From JADJPL01 sp040382095 (GTDB lineage: Bacteria; Bacteroidota; Bacteroidia; Chitinophagales; Saprospiraceae), in assembly GCA_040382095.1 (NCBI GenBank), contig JBEIGB010000006.1, positions 10,664 to 74,663 of the forward strand: 64,000 bases of DNA, given 5' to 3'. Shown one piece after another: positions 1-8,479 of the stretch (position 1 is its first letter; each line of letters begins with the position of its first letter). A model generated the notes under the pieces. The model was given only the letters and a program-made list of their open reading frames with translations. It was not told where the DNA came from and searched no databases. The translations under genes and the position numbers were made by a program.

Positions 1-1518
1 GTCCACTTTGCCGGAAAGCGCTTCCACCTGGGGTGCCAGGTCATTGGCGTTGATGCCCACCCCAATTTTTACTACATTCACCGGATTTTCAGGAGCATTT
101 TCCCAGGCCACGCCGACCACCCGGGGGAAATCCGCAATCTGCATATCCGCAGGCTTCACGGCAATACCCATACCATCGTTATTGCCGGAAGCCAGGATAT
201 AATCCCCCTGATCTACCTTTCCGGCTACCCGCACGGGCACCTGCCCCAGAAAAGCTACTTTTTCGTATTTATACTCCTCCTCCCGTTGTGGCATATTGCC
301 CAAAAAAACCGGGCTTGTGGAAACAACGAGTATGTGGTCGGCATCCTCCGTGCGCAGGGAGACCTTGCCGCCTTTCACACCGATAATCTCACCAAACTGC
401 AGGTCGCGCTCTGCGGGATCGCGCTCTAGCCATTCAGCATAGTCGCCTTTACCGGAGGAATAGGTGACCCCGATATCTTCCCGTATTTTCACGCCCCAGG
501 TTGCTGCTTCTCCAGCCAATGCAGCCGTCTGCACCCCAATTACAATCCCCGCAGCACCAGTGGCGACCGCCGCCGCGCAAAAGCCGCCAGCGGCCCAGGC
601 AAAAATAATAGTGGCAGCCGCACCGGTACAGGCAGCTGCAAGCCCAGCCGCTTCAATACCTACCCCAACCCCCTGAGCTACCAGACTTGCACCGGTAAGC
701 GCAAACAACGCGATCTGCAGCTCATATTCCCAGTCCTTCGCCAGCTCAGAGAAAGTCTGCCCTTCCACAGCACCCCACATGAATTCTTCTGTATCTCCAA
801 AGGTGAGGAAGTTATTATCCCCATTACGCGAGCCGTTAACTTTAATGTGTATGCCCTGATTAGCGCCCTGGATTAAAACCGGATAAGAAGCCTGGTTTTC
901 ATCACTTCCCTGAGTGCCCCCTATGATTTTTAACTGGCCTTCTTTAGTGAGCACCGCACGGGTCGTGTTATTGGTTTTGACTACCACGTCCCTGGCATCG
1001 CGGGTCCCAACGAAATGCGTTTGTGGCTCAGATAAAGTATTTCCACTTGTAGTCCAGAGAATACTTTGGTTTTTCTCCCTTTCTGTATCAAAAGTTTGAG
1101 CCTCGTCAGACAGCCGGTTGGCGCTTTGGGCATGAAAAGCATACGGGACTGCGCGCAATTGCATACGCTGCATCCAGTCAAAGCCACTGGTAGAAGGTCC
1201 CTGAATCGCCACGTCCATCCAAATCTGCTGAACAGACCAGGGGATATCAGAAAACTGCCCCTCTGTTGGCTGTCCGGCTCCTGTGGTCAGGTTGAAAAGT
1301 CCAAATGCATCGGTTTGCACCTGATGTACTTCTGAATAGTGGGTTTCGGGTACATCACCCCCGGAAGAGAATGCAATACGGACAGCAACCTGTTGATTGG
1401 CCAACGCCTTCCCGGAAGCATCCCTGGCCAAAGCCTGGAAGTTGATCCCCGTCTGCCCGTCCAAAGCCAGGACAAGGCATAGATTAAAGAATAGAAAGGG
1501 TAGTAATTTTTTTATCAT
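1..1518 (-). CDS. Secreted fibre-like protein, paralogue 3 (3' end beyond window)
   Basis: The minus frame is open from an ATG at 1518 to the window edge, giving 506 codons with the C-terminus missing; full-length paralogues next door have about 606 residues. It begins with a signal peptide (about residues 1-22). A domain opening GINFQALARDASG follows, typical of Bacteroidota tail-fibre-like surface proteins. Next comes a block with NQSILWTTSGNTLSEPQTHF and a long hydrophobic Ala/Gly-rich stretch (about 266-326). Then comes SSGKGDYAEW (about 352-361), in a region resembling phage-type intramolecular chaperone (peptidase G2-like) domains. It is the third paralogue of a row transcribed right to left, 63 bp after its neighbour. 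The function is unknown; a cell-surface fibre or adhesin is an inference. Confidence 0.85.
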   Translation of the reverse strand, partial: MIKKLLPFLFFNLCLVLALDGQTGINFQALARDASGKALANQQVAVRIAFSSGGDVPETHYSEVHQVQTDAFGLFNLTTGAGQPTEGQFSDIPWSVQQIWMDVAIQGPSTSGFDWMQRMQLRAVPYAFHAQSANRLSDEAQTFDTEREKNQSILWTTSGNTLSEPQTHFVGTRDARDVVVKTNNTTRAVLTKEGQLKIIGGTQGSDENQASYPVLIQGANQGIHIKVNGSRNGDNNFLTFGDTEEFMWGAVEGQTFSELAKDWEYELQIALFALTGASLVAQGVGVGIEAAGLAAACTGAAATIIFAWAAGGFCAAAVATGAAGIVIGVQTAALAGEAATWGVKIREDIGVTYSSGKGDYAEWLERDPAERDLQFGEIIGVKGGKVSLRTEDADHILVVSTSPVFLGNMPQREEEYKYEKVAFLGQVPVRVAGKVDQGDYILASGNNDGMGIAVKPADMQIADFPRVVGVAWENAPENPVNVVKIGVGINANDLAPQVEALSGKVD

Positions 1519-1581
1519 AACGCATATCATTTTTGGCTTCAGGTAGGTTTACCTTCGAAATAGCCTGTTGTGTATCAAATT

Positions 1582-3402
1582 TTATTTACCCTTAGGATGC
1601 AGGATTGAGTTATCCAATTGTGCCCATTGCGCCAGAAAAGCGGGATTGCGGCGTAGTGCTTTCATAACCGGGACCGGGTCGTCCAGGAAGGCGAGCAGTT
1701 GCGGGTGGGCTTCAAGGTTATTCCCCCGGCGGATCAGCTCGTCTTTGGCATGGCTCATAATCTGTTCGAACAAAGCTGCATTATAGTCCAGGATACGGTC
1801 GAATTCTTCATCGGTGAAACCTTTCCCGGACGGAGTGGGGGGTGCCTTTGTAAGCACTTGCTCAGTAGTCAGGCCACCGGGCCTAACCGACGGTGTCTCT
1901 CCTTTCAGGTAAGCCATGATACCCTCGACCTTTTGCTCCAGGGCCACGACTTCCCTGCTGAGGTCATTGGCATTGATACCGACTGCGGTATTGATCATAT
2001 TAAAAGGCATATTGGCCTTTCCTGCCTCCCAGGCGACCCCGATGATGCGGGCATAATCGCCAATTTTCATGCTTTCAGGATGTACGGCGATCGCAAAGCC
2101 ATCGTTGTTACCAGAGGGGAGCATGTAATCCCCTACATTGACAGGACCGAGCACACGCACGGGTACCTGCCCCATGAAGGCGATTTTTTCGTAGCGCGGC
2201 AAATCGTTCGCTTTCGGTAAATTGCCCAGCACCGCGGGAAGCGTAGATACCACCATGTAGTGGTCTGCTTTATCTGTATTCAGGGTAGCCTTCCCTCCTG
2301 TAATCCCGACTACTTCTCCAGGGAGCAGGTTGCGGACATCCGGGGCACGTTCCATCCATTCTGCATAATCCCCTGCACCGGAAGAATAACTTACTCCAAC
2401 TTCAGCACGGATATTGACCCCCCAGGTGATAGATTCCTGGAGGAGATTTGCCAGATCTACCCCAAGGCCGACCAGGTCTAAAATGATGGCAGCGCCCGCA
2501 CCTGCACCCAGGCCGGAAGCAAATTGTCCCGCCGCTGCTGCACCCCATGCAACGATACTCCCGGCAAGGGCAACACCGTTCAGCGTGTAAAGCGCTACCT
2601 GGAGCTGATACTCCCAGCCGCTGGTGAGCTCGTCCCAGGTCTCTCCTTCAATAGCGCCCCAGGTGAATGCATTGTCATCTCCAAAATTGACGAAATTATT
2701 ATCATTGTCGCGGGAACCATTAACTTTTATGTAAATCCCCTGATTGCTGCCCTCTACCGTGACCGGATAAGAAGCGATCTTGTCATCGGCACCATCTACC
2801 CCGCTGAAAATCTGCATCTGACCCTGTTTGGTCAGATTGATTCGAGACGTATTGTTTGTCTTGAAAATCAGGTCTTTATTATCCCGGGTACCTAAAAAGT
2901 GGGTTTCCGGAGCGGTCAGGGAGTTCCCGGCCGTCGTCCAGTAAATAGACTGATTTTTCTCCTGAAGCGTTATTTGCTCCGCAGCAGGCAGTGCAGATGT
3001 ACTTACTGCGTGTATTGCATAAGGGACTGCCGGTAACCGGGAGCTGCTAAGGATACGAAGGGGGCTTCTCTCCGGGCTTTGGAGGGCGATATCCATCCAG
3101 ATATCTTCCTGCGCCCAGGGAATCCTGCTAAAGTCACCGCTGGGTTGCTGACCCTCGCCCACTATGATGGAGAAAAACCCACGAGCATCTGTCTGCACCA
3201 CATGAGTCTCCTCATAAAACGCACGCCTGCCAGTTTCCCGGTTGCCCAGGGATATCTGAAGCGTGACCGGTAAATTACCGAGGGGCCTCCCGGAGACATC
3301 ACGTGCAATACCCTGATAATTAAAACCTTCTGCAACTGGCTGCGCCTGGAGAAAAGTTACGGCCACTACAACCGCAATAAAGAATAGTATCGTTTTTTTC
3401 AT
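1582..3402 (-). CDS. Secreted fibre-like protein, paralogue 2
   Basis: It encodes 606 residues with a signal peptide (1-20, ending LQAQ). The N-terminal domain (about 25-130) begins EGFNYQGIARDVSG and ends with the RLPAVPYAIHA motif common at this place in Bacteroidota tail-fibre-like proteins. A block with FLGTRDNKDLIFKTNNTSR follows, then a hydrophobic Gly/Ala-rich segment (about 261-324) and SSGAGDYAEW (about 338-347). The region after this (MVVSTLPAVLGN, GQVPVRV, GDYMLPSGNNDG) resembles peptidase G2-type self-processing chaperone domains. The last 120 residues are helical, with a heptad-like stretch and a tail DDPVPVMKALRRNP shared with paralogue 1. It starts 9 bp after the stop of paralogue 1. 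The exact role is unknown; a surface-exposed fibre is inferred. Confidence 0.9.
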   Translation of the reverse strand: MKKTILFFIAVVVAVTFLQAQPVAEGFNYQGIARDVSGRPLGNLPVTLQISLGNRETGRRAFYEETHVVQTDARGFFSIIVGEGQQPSGDFSRIPWAQEDIWMDIALQSPERSPLRILSSSRLPAVPYAIHAVSTSALPAAEQITLQEKNQSIYWTTAGNSLTAPETHFLGTRDNKDLIFKTNNTSRINLTKQGQMQIFSGVDGADDKIASYPVTVEGSNQGIYIKVNGSRDNDNNFVNFGDDNAFTWGAIEGETWDELTSGWEYQLQVALYTLNGVALAGSIVAWGAAAAGQFASGLGAGAGAAIILDLVGLGVDLANLLQESITWGVNIRAEVGVSYSSGAGDYAEWMERAPDVRNLLPGEVVGITGGKATLNTDKADHYMVVSTLPAVLGNLPKANDLPRYEKIAFMGQVPVRVLGPVNVGDYMLPSGNNDGFAIAVHPESMKIGDYARIIGVAWEAGKANMPFNMINTAVGINANDLSREVVALEQKVEGIMAYLKGETPSVRPGGLTTEQVLTKAPPTPSGKGFTDEEFDRILDYNAALFEQIMSHAKDELIRRGNNLEAHPQLLAFLDDPVPVMKALRRNPAFLAQWAQLDNSILHPKGK

Positions 3403-3411
3403 GCCTGTGGA

Positions 3412-5235
3412 TTATTTTTTTTGTGGCAGTTGCTGATCGAACATTGCCCATTGCGTAAAATAGGAAGGGTTACGGCGCAACGCTTTGAGTGCGGGGACCG
3501 GATCATATATAAAGGCGTGCATATATGGGTTTGCATCTATGTTATGCCCTTGTTTTTGCAGTTCTTTCCCGGCCTCCCGGTAAATACCTTTAATAAATGG
3601 CTCATAGCGGTCGAGCATTTGGTCAATCTCCTCATCCGTATAGCGCTTCAGGGCCTTTGTTCTGGGCTTCGCCCCGTCAGCAGGAGCCTGCGCGTCGAGC
3701 TGTGCATCTTCAAGCAGCGGCGCATTACCTTCAAGAAAAGCAAGGATATTCTCTACCCTGCGGTTGAGCTTGTCCACCTTTTTGCTCAGATCGTTGGTAT
3801 TGATCCCGACTGCTGTTTTGATGAAATTGAAAGGGGCATCTGCGCTGCCCGTTTCCCAGGCGACACCGATTATGCGTGCATAATCCCCGGCTTTCATATC
3901 CTTGGGGTGAACTGCAATGCCTAGTCCGTCATTATTGCCCGACGGCAGGATATAGTCTCCTGCCGAAACAGGGCCGGCCACCTTTACAGGAACCTGCCCT
4001 ATAAAGGCGATTTGTTCAAAATTGTCTTTTTCCTCTGGCTGGGGCGCATTGCCCGAAAGAATGGGCTGCCTGGATACGACCAGGTAATGGCTGGGGTTAT
4101 CCTCGGTATTCAGGGATACCTGGCCGCCATATACCCCGACAATTTCACCAAAAGCCAAATCGCGTTCCCCACTTTTCCGGGGAAGCCACTCTGCATAGTC
4201 CCCTGCACCGGATGAATAGGTTACGCCGATTTCCTCCCGGATCTTGACCCCCCAGGTAATAGATTCACCAAGTATACCCGCTCCCTCCACTACAAATGCG
4301 GCTATGCCTCCAACTGTACCCGGCGTTGCCCCGGCGCCAAAAATTGACGCGCCTTCGCCGATCGCTTTTACGATCCAGGCAGCAATACGCAAAGCCAGCG
4401 AAGTCCCGGCAAGCGCAAAACCTGTTACCGTCATCTGATACTCCCAGTCTTGCTCCAATTCCGAGAATGTCTGGCCTTCGATGCGCCCCCAGCTAAACTG
4501 ACGGTCATCCCCGAAGGTCATGAAGTTGTTGTCGCCTGTGCGCGGTTCATTGACTTTTATATGCATACCCTGCTTACTTCCTGCTATTGTGACAGGATAA
4601 GCGCCTGCCCCGTCATCTGATCCATCAACGCCAGAAAAAAAGCGGACCTGCCCTTCTTTGGAGATTACCATCCGGGTGGTATTATTCGTCTTGAGGACGA
4701 AATCCTTGTTATCCCTTGTACCCAGAAAATGCGTGGGCGGGTTGATTAAGCTATTGCCACTGGTCAGCCAGTAGATAGATTGGTTCTTTTCCTCCTGTGC
4801 CGACGGGGGCGGGGTCAGGCGACCAGCCGTGTTGGCATGAAGGGCATAAGGTACAGACAGCAGGCGGGAGCGGTTGATCTGATCGAATTGCCCCGGACGC
4901 TTACCTTCCATTTCTATATTGAGCAATATTTGCCGGGCAGCAAAAGGCACCTCGCCCAACGACCCCGCTATCGGACGGCCTTCGCCGATTACAAGGGTAA
5001 ATAACCCCTGGTCATCTGTCCTGACTTTATGTAATTCGGAAAAATGAACCGTAAAGCCATCCGTTTCGGATACCATAGCGATTCGCAATACGGCCTTGCT
5101 GTTGGACATTGGACGGCCGTCTTTATCGTGGAGCACGGCCTGGTAGTTTATTCCCCCGGGTACCATCTGGGCTGAAAGCCCTGCGGCACAGAATAGGCCA
5201 TAAATGAGAAAAATGCTGCGTAGATGTCTTTTCAT
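3412..5235 (-). CDS. Secreted fibre-like protein, paralogue 1
   Basis: It encodes 607 residues with a signal peptide ending GLSAQ (about residue 23). The architecture matches the two genes downstream: N-terminal domain opening GGINYQAVLHDKDG, a block with FLGTRDNKDFVLKTNNTTR, a hydrophobic segment rich in Ala, Gly and Ile (about 265-325), ITWGVKIREEIGVTYSSG, GDYAEW (about 344), and a long helical C-terminus ending in DPVPALKALRRNP. Flanking domains are strongly conserved with the neighbours, whereas the hydrophobic centre is not. It is the first of the three copies, 56 bp after a T9SS-sorted protein, so the four genes probably share a transcript. No catalytic function can be assigned with confidence. 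Confidence 0.9.
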   Translation of the reverse strand: MKRHLRSIFLIYGLFCAAGLSAQMVPGGINYQAVLHDKDGRPMSNSKAVLRIAMVSETDGFTVHFSELHKVRTDDQGLFTLVIGEGRPIAGSLGEVPFAARQILLNIEMEGKRPGQFDQINRSRLLSVPYALHANTAGRLTPPPSAQEEKNQSIYWLTSGNSLINPPTHFLGTRDNKDFVLKTNNTTRMVISKEGQVRFFSGVDGSDDGAGAYPVTIAGSKQGMHIKVNEPRTGDNNFMTFGDDRQFSWGRIEGQTFSELEQDWEYQMTVTGFALAGTSLALRIAAWIVKAIGEGASIFGAGATPGTVGGIAAFVVEGAGILGESITWGVKIREEIGVTYSSGAGDYAEWLPRKSGERDLAFGEIVGVYGGQVSLNTEDNPSHYLVVSRQPILSGNAPQPEEKDNFEQIAFIGQVPVKVAGPVSAGDYILPSGNNDGLGIAVHPKDMKAGDYARIIGVAWETGSADAPFNFIKTAVGINTNDLSKKVDKLNRRVENILAFLEGNAPLLEDAQLDAQAPADGAKPRTKALKRYTDEEIDQMLDRYEPFIKGIYREAGKELQKQGHNIDANPYMHAFIYDPVPALKALRRNPSYFTQWAMFDQQLPQKK

Positions 5236-5291
5236 CGCAATAACGCTTGATTGTGATTTGATACTTGCTTTAAATCCGTGACAGCTTGCCC

Positions 5292-5954
5292 TTACTGAAC
5301 TTTGACAACCCGCAGGGTCTGCAGATTATGCCCTGTTGCAGCCTCTGAAATGCTGAGAAAATAAGTGCCTGCAGATAAATGGCTGAGGTCAATGGCTGAA
5401 TTACCGGCCGAAAGCCCGGTTGAGCGGAGTAGGATCCTACCCTTTACATCGGCTAATGTGACCGCCCATTCCTCCCTGCTATCGCCGGGAATATAAATAT
5501 TGAGGATGTCCCGGACTGGGTTGGGCGCTACCTGGACCAGCGTGGGGTCTGCCCCTTCGATCAGCGGCATCAGGCTGGGCTGCTGGAAACCTTCTGTCAT
5601 TCGTCCCGCACCGTTGGCGGCTTTCAGATGGCCTACAGCGACTTCACCCAAAGACCAGCTAAGCTGAACATCGCCAACTCGCCCGGAACTACCTGCAGAA
5701 CCGATTAACTGCCTTCCCAGCGATTGACTACAAAGCGGCATGGAAAACGCAAAAAATACGGCAATACCCAGAAGAGATTTTAGCGATGGGAGAAATGAAT
5801 CAGGGATGGAAATGGAGACTGATCTGTTGCTGAATTTTAGCTTGACGGGGCTGACGCTCCGTTGTTGAACAACCAGTCCACACTTATGCCTGGACCGCGC
5901 AACCACATGAGATGGAAAGGACATCTGCATACTCGTAGGGGTAATTTTTTTCAT
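5292..5954 (-). CDS. T9SS type A sorting domain-containing protein
   Basis: It encodes 220 residues. The C-terminal 80 match the T9SS type A sorting domain: VAPNPVRDILNIYI, then a VTLADVKGR strand, then LSAGTYFLSI. Such domains direct export through the type IX system and attachment to the cell surface. The middle (QLIGSAGSSG, VQLSWSLGEVAVG, MTEGFQQP) is the short domain often found before such a tail. The hydrophobic signal segment lies unusually far in, at about 57-76 (SLLGIAVFFAFSMPLCSQS). I saw no in-frame ATG, GTG or TTG closer to it, so the true start is uncertain. It is the first gene of the minus-strand set that includes the three fibre-like paralogues. Confidence 0.85.
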   Translation of the reverse strand: MKKITPTSMQMSFPSHVVARSRHKCGLVVQQRSVSPVKLKFSNRSVSISIPDSFLPSLKSLLGIAVFFAFSMPLCSQSLGRQLIGSAGSSGRVGDVQLSWSLGEVAVGHLKAANGAGRMTEGFQQPSLMPLIEGADPTLVQVAPNPVRDILNIYIPGDSREEWAVTLADVKGRILLRSTGLSAGNSAIDLSHLSAGTYFLSISEAATGHNLQTLRVVKVQ

Positions 5955-5990
5955 GAGACAGTTATGACTACTGTTAGATAAACTACTAAC

Positions 5991-6155
5991 GAGGCCATCT
6001 CAAAAGACATTTGGCGGCTTGCACCGCCGAAGAATATTTTTTCAAAGAGACTGTCTCATAAGTCCTTTGGTGTCGAAGACGACAGAATACTTGTGAGACA
6101 CCCGCTTTAAAAAAATTTATTTTGCCGCCTTCGACGACAAAATATTTTGAAATAC
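5991..6155. repeat. Degenerate nested palindromic element
   Basis: This gap holds diverged copies of the element seen best at 46550-46706. Recognisable parts are GAGGCCATCTCAAAAGACAT, the hairpin TTTGGCGGCTTGCACCGCCG, a second end GAGACTGTCTCATAAGTCCT, an inverted end ACTTGTGAGACA, and a TTTGCCGCC fragment. It looks like two overlapping partial copies. It lies upstream of the T9SS/fibre gene set and carries no ORF. Confidence 0.6.
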
Positions 6156-6476
6156 CCGTTCCCAAAATTATAATTTACCCCCCTGCATCAGTCTTCAAAA
6201 AAGATATATAAACTTCCAAAAAAGCTAAAACTCGTTTTCTGTATTAGTCATAATGGGAATATATACTTACATTCACCGAAAAATGGTCCCTCAGCTAACC
6301 TGGTCTTCGCTCTTTGCCATACTGTATTCCCTTTGTTTTGGGAATGTCCATCCCTTACGAGATGACTATCTCAGGCCGCTTCCAGTCATTTTTTGTTCAT
6401 ACAACCTGTTCCCCGACGACTGGCAAATGGAGACCCTCGATATACCTAGTACCCCATCCAGCCTGGAAAAAAAATA
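6156..6476. other. Gene-poor AT-rich stretch
   Basis: This is a 320-base spacer between the palindromic repeats and the AraC-type gene. A plus-strand reading frame opens at 6253 and runs through 6510, but its product has no recognisable domain and overlaps the next gene, so it is not called. No clear terminator or RNA gene was seen. Confidence 0.5.
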
Positions 6477-7118
6477 TTGTCCACTGTCAAACAAAAAGAC
6501 AAGTTTGTAATGGCACAACAAACCGGACAGTTCAAAAATCTGGCCATTGCCTACCTTTCCCTCCTCCTGGTTATCTTGTTTATCCTATTCCGCATGCGTC
6601 AATTTAGTCACCGACTCTACCTCATAGAGCAAAAACACACCGGATTGGCTCCCCAGGCCAATCATGTCCTGACTCCCGCCGGACCTCAGGAGACGGCATA
6701 CCCCTTACCGTTAAATCCCGAAAAAAATGAAGAAACCGGACGTCCGGAAAACTATTCACTTGCTTTATACAACCAAATCCTCGAACTGATTGAGCGCGAA
6801 AAACTCTATCTGAAGCCTGATTTGGATCAAAAAATGATTATCCAGAAGCTTGGTACCAATAAGACCTATGTTTATAATGCAATAAACGAGCATAGCAATC
6901 TGAACTTTAAGGGCATAATCAACCATCTTCGCGTTGAAGAAGCCAAACGCGTAATTCAACAGCTTGTACTTGAAAAGAAAACCCTGAATTATGAATTGAT
7001 TATGCAATTGTCCGGATTCAATTCAAAAACTACGTTCTATCGCATTTTTAAATTGCAGGTGGGCATGAGCCCTTCAGATTATGCCGAAATGTGCGCTGCT
7101 TATCCAGATTCAATTTGA
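6477..7118 (+). CDS. Membrane-tethered AraC-type HTH protein
   Basis: It encodes 213 residues (202 if the ATG at 6510 is used). A single hydrophobic segment (about 21-41, LAIAYLSLLLVILFILF) is followed by a linker. The C-terminal 100 residues read as an AraC-family DNA-binding region: a helix-turn-helix around LGTNKTYVYNAINEHSN, then FKGIINHLRVEEAKR, then a second one around SGFNSKTTFYRIFKLQVGMSPSDY. This is the C-terminal half of the membrane-bound AraC regulators common in Bacteroidota, without the usual seven-helix or TPR sensor. It stands alone between repeats and gmd, and its target is unknown. Confidence 0.75.
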   Translation: MSTVKQKDKFVMAQQTGQFKNLAIAYLSLLLVILFILFRMRQFSHRLYLIEQKHTGLAPQANHVLTPAGPQETAYPLPLNPEKNEETGRPENYSLALYNQILELIEREKLYLKPDLDQKMIIQKLGTNKTYVYNAINEHSNLNFKGIINHLRVEEAKRVIQQLVLEKKTLNYELIMQLSGFNSKTTFYRIFKLQVGMSPSDYAEMCAAYPDSI

Positions 7119-7209
7119 TTGTATGCGGAACACCCGGCAGCTAACAACGCCCGGGTGATGCAGAGCAATATGGGGTTGTGTAAAAAGCCGAATATTTGAA
7201 TGAATATCG

Positions 7210-7242
7210 TTTTTTTGATTTTGCTCCGCAAAACCAAAAAAA
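7210..7242. repeat. Short hairpin with the GATTTTGC/GCAAAA core
   Basis: An inverted repeat with 15-bp arms (7210-7224 and 7228-7242, one mismatch) around the loop TCC. The sequence TTGATTTTGCTCCGCAAAACC matches the core of the larger palindromes in this window. It follows the AraC-type gene and could act as a transcription terminator, although the T-run lies in the left arm rather than after the stem. The motif GGTTGTGTAAAAAGCC just before it recurs near 61100. Confidence 0.55.
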
Positions 7243-7266
7243 TGGGACAACGCACAATATAATATA

Positions 7267-7274
7267 TAAATTTG
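7267..7274 (+). promoter_or_regulatory. Probable -7 box for gmd
   Basis: TAAATTTG fits the Bacteroidota -7 consensus TAnnTTTG and lies 58 bases before the gmd ATG. A matching TTTG near -33 is not obvious. Confidence 0.4.
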
Positions 7275-7332
7275 CATCAAAACCTGTTACAGGCACACCG
7301 CAGCCTCTGTATAGATTATAAATCAGTCTCGA

Positions 7333-8445
7333 ATGAAAAGAGCCCTTATCACCGGAATTACCGGCCAGGACGGCGCCTACTTATCGGAGTTGCTCCTGCA
7401 AAAAGGCTATGAGGTACATGGTATGAAACGCCGCAGCTCATTGTTCAATACTGCGCGCATTGACCACCTCTACCAGGACCCGCATATTGACCACCGGAAT
7501 TTCATCCTGCACTACGGCGACCTGGCTGATTCTACCAATACCGTGCGTATCGTCCAGGAAGTGCAGCCCGACGAAATTTACAACCTCGGGGCCATGAGCC
7601 ACGTAATGGTCAGTTTTGATGAGCCGGAATATTCTGCGGAAGTGGACGGCATCGGTACCCTGCGCATCCTCGAGGCGGTGCGCATCCTCGGGCTTACCGG
7701 CAAGACCCGCATTTACCAGGCTTCAACTTCCGAACTGTACGGGCTGGTGCAGGAAGTACCGCAAAGCGAGCGAACGCCGTTTTATCCGCGTTCGCCTTAC
7801 GCGGTGGCCAAGCTCTATGCTTACTGGATTACCGTCAACTACAGAGAAGCTTATAATATGTATGCCTGCAACGGCATCTTGTTCAACCACGAGAGCCCGC
7901 TGCGTGGCGAGACCTTTGTGACCAGGAAAATCACCCGTGCCGTGGCCAAGATCGCGCTTGGCCTGCAGGATAAGCTCTATCTCGGCAATCTCGATGCCCG
8001 GCGCGACTGGGGCCACGCACGCGATTATGTAGAAGCCATGTGGCTGATGTTGCAACAGGACACTCCTGAAGATTTTGTTATCGCCACCGGGACAACTACT
8101 CCGGTGCGCGAATTTGTCCGGATGGCTTTTCGGGAAGCTGGTATAGAAATCGAATTTTACGGCAGTGGCACCGACGAAAAAGGTATCGTCGTCAAGTGCA
8201 TCAACCCTGCAGCCCATGTGCTCCCGGGTATGGAAGTCGTAGCCATTGACCAGCGTTATTTCCGACCGACCGAAGTCGAGCTGTTGATTGGCGACCCCAC
8301 AAAAGCCAGGGAAAAGCTAGGCTGGATCCCCCGTTGCCCACTTCAGGAACTCGTACGGGAAATGGTTACCTCCGACCTGGAATTGTTCCAGCGGGATGCC
8401 CTGCTCCGCGACCATGGCTTTGAAGTACGCAAAGAATTCGAGTAA
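7333..8445 (+). CDS. gmd: GDP-mannose 4,6-dehydratase
   Basis: It encodes 370 residues, the usual length. It converts GDP-D-mannose to GDP-4-keto-6-deoxy-D-mannose in the cytoplasm, the first step to GDP-L-fucose. The NADP-binding glycine motif is at 8-14 (GITGQDG), followed by KRRSSLFNTARIDHL, which is characteristic of this family. STSELYG lies at about 131 and the catalytic YxxxK within SPYAVAKLYAYW at about 156-160. The fcl gene follows 34 bp later, so the two form a GDP-fucose operon that probably feeds surface glycans or glycoproteins. Confidence 0.97.
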   Translation: MKRALITGITGQDGAYLSELLLQKGYEVHGMKRRSSLFNTARIDHLYQDPHIDHRNFILHYGDLADSTNTVRIVQEVQPDEIYNLGAMSHVMVSFDEPEYSAEVDGIGTLRILEAVRILGLTGKTRIYQASTSELYGLVQEVPQSERTPFYPRSPYAVAKLYAYWITVNYREAYNMYACNGILFNHESPLRGETFVTRKITRAVAKIALGLQDKLYLGNLDARRDWGHARDYVEAMWLMLQQDTPEDFVIATGTTTPVREFVRMAFREAGIEIEFYGSGTDEKGIVVKCINPAAHVLPGMEVVAIDQRYFRPTEVELLIGDPTKAREKLGWIPRCPLQELVREMVTSDLELFQRDALLRDHGFEVRKEFE

Positions 8446-8479
8446 CTCCGCCCTGCCAAATCTAACGAACTCAACGGCA

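Noticed and set aside
6253..6510. Plus-strand 85-codon frame before the AraC-type gene
   Set aside because: No domain or signal, overlaps the start of a convincing gene, and lies in low-complexity AT-rich spacer.
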